Source: CAKOSP01 sp964404455 (GTDB lineage: Bacteria; Bacillota_I; Bacilli_A; RF39; UBA660). From it: a stretch of 10,275 bases of DNA. Of this stretch, positions 6,652-10,275 are shown piece after piece. The position numbers and the translations under genes were made by a program. Under the pieces are notes generated by a model that searched no databases, had not been told where the DNA came from, and was given only the letters and a program-made list of their open reading frames with translations. How positions within the stretch are numbered: position 1 is the first letter of the stretch; each line of letters begins with the position of its first letter. The DNA is taken from contig CAYOJY010000030.1 of the NCBI GenBank assembly GCA_964404455.1, forward strand, positions 1-10,275. Direction: 5' to 3'.

Positions 6652-7429
6652 TTAAATCCTCCATTAATTTATAATTTAAAATACAATCTATTCCATCTAA
6701 ATTTATTTTTTTATCACTCACGCCAATTAAATAATTATTAAATTTTTGTTGATTAATCTCCACATATTTTATTGCAAAACATTTCATCAAACCATTATTA
6801 TCAATACTTTTATATGGTACATACAGAGGGTTTTTAGCTTGATATATATTTTTATTTAAGATAATAATATATTTTTTGGTTACCGGATCTTTTAATTTAT
6901 TTCCTGTATCAATAAAGCCATTTAATAATAAATTACGATTATTTTTTAAAACTATTTTCACTTCATAATATAAATTCTGTTTTTGCTTTAATTTTTTCGT
7001 CTGATATATGTAACTATATAAAATTAAAGGCCCTAATATGAGTAAAAAAAGATAATTTATGCTAAGCCCATTATAATAAAAAATAAAGCCTTCATGATGA
7101 TATGAAAATTCTAAGTTTAAATAATACATAAAGCCCGCTAAAATGATACTACACATATATAAATACATTGTATTAGTTAAAGTAAATTTAATATTTTTAT
7201 ATTTAAAGGCCACTAAAACCATTACAATGCTTACCAAATTTTTTATAAAAAAAAGTAAAAGGTTATTTACATCCCAAAATAATATTATTAAACTTAAGGC
7301 ACCAATAAATGCCGATAATATTATTCTTTTTAAAGATATTACTCTTTTTAAAATAATTCCCACAGTTAATAAAAGTAAAAAATCATAACAAAAATTTAAA
7401 AGAAAGATTAAATCTAAATATATTTTCAC
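6644..7429 (-). CDS. spoIIGA: SpoIIGA, pro-SigmaE processing peptidase
   Basis: Membrane-embedded aspartic protease that activates pro-SigmaE at the sporulation septum after a signal from the forespore (SpoIIR in model species). The N-terminal half has about five membrane segments (roughly 4-26, 34-52, 57-76, 85-105 and 122-142). The C-terminal domain carries the retroviral-like protease motif FIDTGNKLKDP, with catalytic D174. The family-typical ending, where GIDCILNYKLM aligns with the usual YDALLHPKL-like end, is also present. At 261 residues it is shorter than the roughly 309 of B. subtilis, mainly in linkers and the C-terminus. The start is GTG: AGGGTGA (7434-7440) is placed correctly for it, and MKIYLDLIFLLNF is the family-typical N-terminus. 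It overlaps sigE by 8 bases, the conserved spoIIG operon arrangement. Confidence 0.94.
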   Translation of the reverse strand: MKIYLDLIFLLNFCYDFLLLLTVGIILKRVISLKRIILSAFIGALSLIILFWDVNNLLLFFIKNLVSIVMVLVAFKYKNIKFTLTNTMYLYMCSIILAGFMYYLNLEFSYHHEGFIFYYNGLSINYLFLLILGPLILYSYIYQTKKLKQKQNLYYEVKIVLKNNRNLLLNGFIDTGNKLKDPVTKKYIIILNKNIYQAKNPLYVPYKSIDNNGLMKCFAIKYVEINQQKFNNYLIGVSDKKINLDGIDCILNYKLMEDLNV

Positions 7430-7444
7430 TTTATCACCCTTTAA

Positions 7445-7478
7445 AGTATATAAAATATATTTCGTTTATTTTGTCAAA
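7445..7478 (-). promoter_or_regulatory. Candidate Spo0A-dependent spoIIG promoter with long spacer
   Basis: On the minus strand a perfect TTGACA (7472-7477) is followed after 21 bases by TATACT (7445-7450). No better -10 lies at the usual 16-18 bases; the alternatives match only 3 of 6. Known Spo0A-activated sigma-A promoters (spoIIG, spoIIE) have similar 21-22-base spacers. TTGTCAAA (7471-7478, plus strand) matches the 0A box TTGTCGAA in 7 of 8 positions and overlaps the -35, as in B. subtilis spoIIG. The implied leader is very short (about 9 nt), which is a caution. Confidence 0.5.
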
Positions 7479-7492
7479 TATTATCTTCAATT

Positions 7493-7519
7493 AAAAAAAT
7501 CAAAATTAATTTGATTTTT
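7493..7519 (-). terminator. Terminator overlapping the lipid-kinase stop codon
   Basis: Arms 7519-7510 and 7504-7495 give a perfect 10-base-pair stem with a 5-base loop, followed by T residues down to 7493 on the minus strand. The stop codon TAA (7506-7508) is in the loop, so the stem is partly coding. It has only one G-C pair, so strength is doubtful. Its position cleanly separates miaB-kinase from the spoIIG operon. Confidence 0.45.
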
Positions 7520-8369
7520 CCCATTCATTTATTTTTTTAATTAAATCATAATCATTAAAAATTGTTATTTTTTCATGAGCTATTTTAAATTCTAATTTAT
7601 TAGCTCTGATTATTTCTCCATCAACATTACAAATCATTTCGGTAAAAGATTTTAACAAAATAGAATTTTCTTTTTTAAAAGTAACAAAACTTAACTGACC
7701 ATGAGTACCATTTTTTAGTTTTTGAATAGCAAAAGGAACTCTAAGCTTATTTATTTTATCTACTAAATAAATATCAAATAATTGATCAGTGAGTGATGCG
7801 ACTGGCGCAATATTATAGCCATTACCATAATAATTTCCATTGCAAATGGCAATTAAAGTGAATTTTTTTTCATGATCTTTATTTACTTTTATTAATTTAT
7901 TTTTATAAGTTAAAAAAGTATATACTAAACTTCTTTCATAAATTTTACTGGGAGCTATCTTTTTCTTTTTCATTATTTCAACATTATTAGCAACCTCAGC
8001 ATCTATCCCAACAGAAGCAACATTAATAAAATAATGGTCATTTACTAAACCTAAATCAGATTCAAATATTTGATTATAATCCGTTTTTATAGCTTTATAA
8101 AAATCATTTCCGCTTCCGGTAGGAATTATTCCTAGTTTAGCAATTCCTCCAACCATGCCATTAATTATCTCATTTAAGGTTCCATCTCCCCCAACAGAAT
8201 AAATAACTTCAGCTTTATTTTTAAATTTTTTCGCTAATTGAGTTGCCTCGCCTCTTTTTTTTGTATATAAAATTTGCCAATTTTTATTTTTAAATTTTTT
8301 TTCTAAAATCAAACCAACTTTTAAGGATTGACCTGCCCCAGCAACCGGATTTACAATAAAAATTCTCAT
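7506..8369 (-). CDS. Diacylglycerol/lipid kinase, DgkB/YegS/BmrU family
   Basis: Phosphorylates a lipid alcohol, most likely diacylglycerol to phosphatidate, at the cytoplasmic face of the membrane. In Gram-positives this recycles diacylglycerol released by lipoteichoic-acid synthesis. The nucleotide-binding signature GGDGTLNE starts at G60, preceded by IVNPVAGAG (5-13) and followed by IIPTGSGNDF (81-90), both diagnostic for the DAGK catalytic fold. The substrate-domain motif NVASVGIDAEVANN (116-129), NIAPVASLTDQLFDIYLV (186-203) and the late NVDGE (248-252) are also present. At 287 residues it has normal length. The ATG overlaps the miaB TGA by four bases (ATGA), so the two are cotranscribed and probably coupled. 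Family membership is secure, but the exact lipid substrate is inferred. Confidence 0.93.
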   Translation of the reverse strand: MRIFIVNPVAGAGQSLKVGLILEKKFKNKNWQILYTKKRGEATQLAKKFKNKAEVIYSVGGDGTLNEIINGMVGGIAKLGIIPTGSGNDFYKAIKTDYNQIFESDLGLVNDHYFINVASVGIDAEVANNVEIMKKKKIAPSKIYERSLVYTFLTYKNKLIKVNKDHEKKFTLIAICNGNYYGNGYNIAPVASLTDQLFDIYLVDKINKLRVPFAIQKLKNGTHGQLSFVTFKKENSILLKSFTEMICNVDGEIIRANKLEFKIAHEKITIFNDYDLIKKINEWEKSN

Positions 8370-9772
8370 CTTATAATTTCACCATCTAAACTAAAACTTT
8401 TTGCATCAGTGATTTTCACATTAATAATTTCCCCAATTTTATCTAATCCACCTTTAATATTTACTAATTTCATTGTGTCTGTATAACCATATACTTTATT
8501 AACATCCTTTTCACTTATTCCAAGAACCAATACAGGAACTACAGAATTTAATAACTTTTTATTATTTTCTAAAGAATATTTATTAACAATAGTATTTAAT
8601 TTCTGTAAACGTTTCTTTTTTACATCTTCAGAAATATTATCGTCCATCTTTTCAGCTAATGTCCCTTCTCTTTTAGAAAATATAAAAGTAAAAGCTCCAT
8701 CAAATTTACAATAATTAACAATTTCTAGGGTATCATTAAAATCAGCTTCCGTTTCATTAGGAAAACCAACAATTATATCTGTTGTTATCGAAACATTAGG
8801 TATTATATTTTTTATTTTATCAAACAATACCTTATATTCTTCTTTAGTATACTTCCGATTCATTCTTTTTAAAATTTCATTACTACCTGATTGAATAGGT
8901 AAATGAATATAAGGCATAATATTTTTATATTCCGCAATCACTTTAATTACTTCCTCAGTAAAATTCCACGGATTAGAAGTTACAAAACGAATTCTTTCTA
9001 TGCCAGTTTTAGCAACATCCACTAATAAATCACTAAATAAATAATTTTCATCTAAATCTTTTCCATATGAATTAACATTTTGACCCAATAAAGTTACTTC
9101 TTTATAACCATTTTCTTTTAAACACTTAATTTCATTAATAACTTCTTCTTTTTTACGACTTCTTTCCCGTCCTCTAGTAAAGGGAACAATACAATAGGTA
9201 CAAAAATTATCACATCCATAAGTAATATTTACCCAAGCTGTTATTTTAGAATCTCTTTTATAATAAATATTTTCAATCACTTCTTCACAATTAGAATAAA
9301 CATTTATTACTTGCTGATTATATTTTTTTATAATAAATTGAGGTAATTCTTCAATATTATGAGTTCCAATAATTATATCAACATATTTATGTTTAGCATC
9401 GAGGGTATCTATTTCTTTTCTAATCTGCATTAAACACCCACACAAACAAACAATTAAATCAGGTTTAGTAGTTTCTTTTAAATGTTTAGCAATACTTAAA
9501 AAACCAAATACTTTTTCTTTGGCATTTTCTCTAATAGCACAAGTATTTAAAACTATAATATCTGCCTCTTTAATATTAAGACATTCAATATAGCCTAAAC
9601 TTTCTAAATAAAATCTAATTTGTTCCGAATCATGAACATTCATTTGACATCCATAAGTTCTTAAAAAATATTTTTTATTTTCCACTATTTTATTTATTTT
9701 CTCATCTAATTTGCGATAAGATATATTTACTTTCAAACGATCTTTCGCTAAATTAATATCTGGTTTTAACAT
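8366..9772 (-). CDS. miaB: tRNA-2-methylthio-N6-(dimethylallyl)adenosine synthase MiaB
   Basis: Radical-SAM methylthiotransferase that converts i6A37 to ms2i6A37 in tRNAs reading codons starting with U. At 468 residues it includes the N-terminal extension typical of Firmicute MiaB. The UPF0004 domain carries three cysteines for the auxiliary 4Fe-4S cluster: C42 (RTYGCQMN), C78 (LNTCAIRENA) and C113 (CGCLMQ). The radical-SAM domain has C187, C191 and C194 (YGCDNFCTYCIVPFTRGRERSR), with GQNVNSYG and HLPIQSGSNEILKRMNR further on; the RGRE stretch favours MiaB over MtaB or RimO. Residues about 400-468 form the TRAM RNA-binding domain. The ATG is preceded by AGGTAGTG (9780-9787), placed in the loop of a 7-base inverted repeat (9776-9782/9791-9797). 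A stand-alone extended -10 box lies just upstream. Confidence 0.96.
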   Translation of the reverse strand: MLKPDINLAKDRLKVNISYRKLDEKINKIVENKKYFLRTYGCQMNVHDSEQIRFYLESLGYIECLNIKEADIIVLNTCAIRENAKEKVFGFLSIAKHLKETTKPDLIVCLCGCLMQIRKEIDTLDAKHKYVDIIIGTHNIEELPQFIIKKYNQQVINVYSNCEEVIENIYYKRDSKITAWVNITYGCDNFCTYCIVPFTRGRERSRKKEEVINEIKCLKENGYKEVTLLGQNVNSYGKDLDENYLFSDLLVDVAKTGIERIRFVTSNPWNFTEEVIKVIAEYKNIMPYIHLPIQSGSNEILKRMNRKYTKEEYKVLFDKIKNIIPNVSITTDIIVGFPNETEADFNDTLEIVNYCKFDGAFTFIFSKREGTLAEKMDDNISEDVKKKRLQKLNTIVNKYSLENNKKLLNSVVPVLVLGISEKDVNKVYGYTDTMKLVNIKGGLDKIGEIINVKITDAKSFSLDGEIIR

Positions 9773-9798
9773 AAAATAATCACTACCTAGCGATTATT

Positions 9799-9807
9799 AT
9801 TTTAACA
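9799..9807 (-). promoter_or_regulatory. Extended -10 promoter of miaB
   Basis: On the minus strand TGT-TAAAAT forms an extended -10 element (hexamer 9799-9804) with no clear -35. Transcription would begin near 9792 and give a leader of about 20 nt containing AGGTAGTG. This places miaB and the lipid kinase in their own transcription unit. Confidence 0.45.
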
Positions 9808-9819
9808 TATTAATTAAAA

Positions 9820-9920
9820 GAATGAAAGCGAATTCAGATAAGGTTTTGGATTTGAATTTAGGGTAAGATATAAATTTAGTATGAACTTTAATAGGATATA
9901 TCTAAAACTCGCTTTCAATT
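9820..9920. other. About 100-base segment able to fold as a three-way junction
   Basis: Three nested or adjacent inverted repeats are present. The outer stem is 9823-9831 with 9909-9917 (TGAAAGCGA/TCGCTTTCA, perfect). The second is 9831-9839 with 9850-9858 (AATTCAGAT/ATTTGAATT, one G-T pair). The third is 9866-9872 with 9897-9903 (AGATATA/TATATCT, perfect). Together they make a compact three-way junction; the G-T pair favours an RNA on the plus strand. No known riboswitch or ribozyme core was recognised, and no coding capacity is evident. TGAAAGCGAATTCA (9823-9836) also resembles a catabolite-response (cre) site, so part of the symmetry could be an operator instead. Confidence 0.4.
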
Positions 9921-10051
9921 ACAGATTTTACTTTAATTTAAATTAAATACAAGGTTTTCGACAAAAATATCCAGTATTCTCCCCTTATATTTACCAATTT
10001 ATAAATTTTGAATAATCTAAATAACAAAAAAACTCAATATTTGCTATTAGC
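9921..10051. other. AT-rich gene-free stretch
   Basis: No gene is supported here. The only notable structures are a 16-base perfect palindrome made of A and T alone (9932-9947) and a short inverted repeat TTGCTA-T-TAGCAA (10041-10053). It lies between the terminator of the RNA candidate and the three-way-junction segment. Confidence 0.5.
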
Positions 10052-10085
10052 AAAAAACTCCTCAACCAATAAATTGGTTGAGGAG
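10052..10085 (-). terminator. Strong intrinsic terminator of the RNA candidate
   Basis: Arms 10085-10074 and 10069-10058 form a perfect 12-base-pair stem with six G-C pairs and a 4-base loop. A run of six T follows on the minus strand (10057-10052). Nothing protein-coding ends here, so the terminator argues for a transcript arising inside the preceding 150-200 bases or from beyond the window edge. Confidence 0.9.
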
Positions 10086-10226
10086 AAGGGTTTTTCGACC
10101 CTCTTTCTCTAATTTTGATTTTTCGACTGCGCCGAGGCAGGGCTTCGGCGCATATATTCAGATTGCCGCTAGAGTTCACATTGAACTCATTAGCATTCAG
10201 ATTATTAGAATTGAAATTAAACGGCG
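10052..10226 (-). ncRNA. Candidate structured non-coding RNA of about 175 nt, class unknown
   Basis: A minus-strand transcript would start near 10225, downstream of TGT-TATAAT (10232-10240), and end in a strong terminator. It would contain four stable hairpins in order. The first (10194-10168) is an 11-pair stem with a 2-base bulge. The second (10152-10128) is a GC-rich 8-pair stem with a 9-base loop, striking in so AT-rich a region. The third is a small GGGT/ACCC hairpin (10101-10088), and the fourth is the terminator. Direct repeats ATTCAGATT (10156-10164 and 10195-10203, plus-strand reading) flank the first hairpin, and TTTTTCGAC occurs twice (10091-10099 and 10119-10127). I do not recognise it as 6S, SRP, tmRNA, RNase P, T-box or a known riboswitch. 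Part of it translates to an Asn-rich peptide, discussed separately. Confidence 0.5.
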
Positions 10227-10231
10227 AGCCC

Positions 10232-10240
10232 ATTATAACA
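10232..10240 (-). promoter_or_regulatory. Extended -10 promoter for the RNA candidate
   Basis: On the minus strand TGT-TATAAT is a perfect extended -10 element; the hexamer is 10232-10237. No good -35 is seen at 17 bases. The ATG that could start an Asn-rich reading frame overlaps the last bases of this box, so transcripts from it could not encode that frame from its start. Confidence 0.5.
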
Positions 10241-10275
10241 AACCCCAGCAAAATATTCTTATTTGCATATTAATC

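Noticed and set aside
7143..7388. 81-codon plus-strand frame
   Set aside because: Antisense to the membrane half of spoIIGA; no independent support.
2284..9772. Mycoplasma-type code (TGA as Trp)
   Set aside because: TGA ends rluD and miaB at family-typical lengths and Trp is encoded by TGG, so the standard bacterial code applies.
9823..9836. Catabolite-response (cre) site TGAAAGCGAATTCA
   Set aside because: One or two mismatches to the consensus, but it sits about 50 bases upstream of a tRNA-modification gene with no carbon link and is equally explained by the stem; noted only within the structural feature.
9823..9917. MITE-like element bounded by TGAAAGCGA inverted repeats
   Set aside because: No target-site duplication flanks the repeats and no second copy exists in the window; kept only as an alternative.
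9832..10203. Three copies of ATTCAGAT (9832, 10156, 10195) as a possible CRISPR or repeat array
   Set aside because: Copies are only 8-9 bases, with unequal spacing and no spacer pattern; each is explained by local stems or flanks of a hairpin.
10140..10231. Possible pseudoknot between AGCCC (10227-10231) and GGGCT (10140-10144)
   Set aside because: The 5' partner would lie between the -10 box and the predicted start point, so it is probably not in the transcript.
9991..10251. 86-codon minus-strand reading frame from a TTG, Asn-rich at first and Arg/Lys-rich later
   Set aside because: It runs straight through a 12-bp intrinsic terminator and several hairpins, has no binding site, its internal ATG overlaps a -10 box, and its second half looks like no protein. 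Better explained as a non-coding RNA region.

Overview
The window is strongly AT-rich and reads with the standard bacterial code: TGG is used for Trp, and TGA ends rluD and miaB. It carries a core sporulation block (spoIIGA-sigE, sigG, ylmC), a Gram-positive-type LexA, lspA, a YlmC/YmxH protein and GGAGG-type ribosome binding sites. This points to an endospore-forming, or ancestrally endospore-forming, low-GC Bacilli-type Firmicute, possibly one of the poorly studied gut lineages near Erysipelotrichia/Mollicutes. The lineage is inference; no rRNA or phylogenetic marker was compared.

Layout. Left edge, plus strand: lexA with a complete sigma-A-type promoter and a candidate SOS box, ending in a strong hairpin terminator. 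Facing it on the minus strand is a seven-helix rhomboid protease with a large soluble N-terminal domain. Divergent from that is an unrecognised four-helix membrane protein (plus strand), which runs 20 bases into the 3' end of rluD. From there to 9772 everything is on the minus strand. In transcription order it is miaB-lipid kinase (4-base overlap), then spoIIGA-sigE (8-base overlap), then an unrecognised secreted/membrane protein, then sigG-ylmC, then lspA-rluD (20-base overlap). The last 500 bases have no convincing protein gene. They hold a candidate structured RNA on the minus strand with its own -10 box and a strong terminator, plus a second region that can fold as a three-way junction.

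How the genes fit together. SpoIIGA is the membrane protease that activates pro-SigmaE in the mother cell; SigmaG is the late forespore sigma factor; YlmC is a PRC-barrel protein found with sporulation genes. In Bacillus subtilis spoIIGA-sigE-sigG-ylm and, further on, lspA-ylyB(rluD) lie in one long division/sporulation region. Here the same order is kept but the intervening ylmD-sepF-divIVA-ileS stretch is missing and a new gene sits between sigE and sigG.

Most interesting points: (1) that inserted cysteine-rich, signal-peptide-bearing protein with a C-terminal two-helix hairpin resembling VirB2/TrbC-type pilin subunits; (2) a stem-loop that covers the sigG ribosome binding site, parallel to the repressive sigG leader hairpin known in B. 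subtilis; (3) a spoIIGA promoter with an unusually long 21-base spacer and an overlapping Spo0A-box-like site; (4) the structured-RNA candidate at the right end; (5) promoters placed so close to genes that leaders would be only 0-20 nt, with lspA possibly leaderless.
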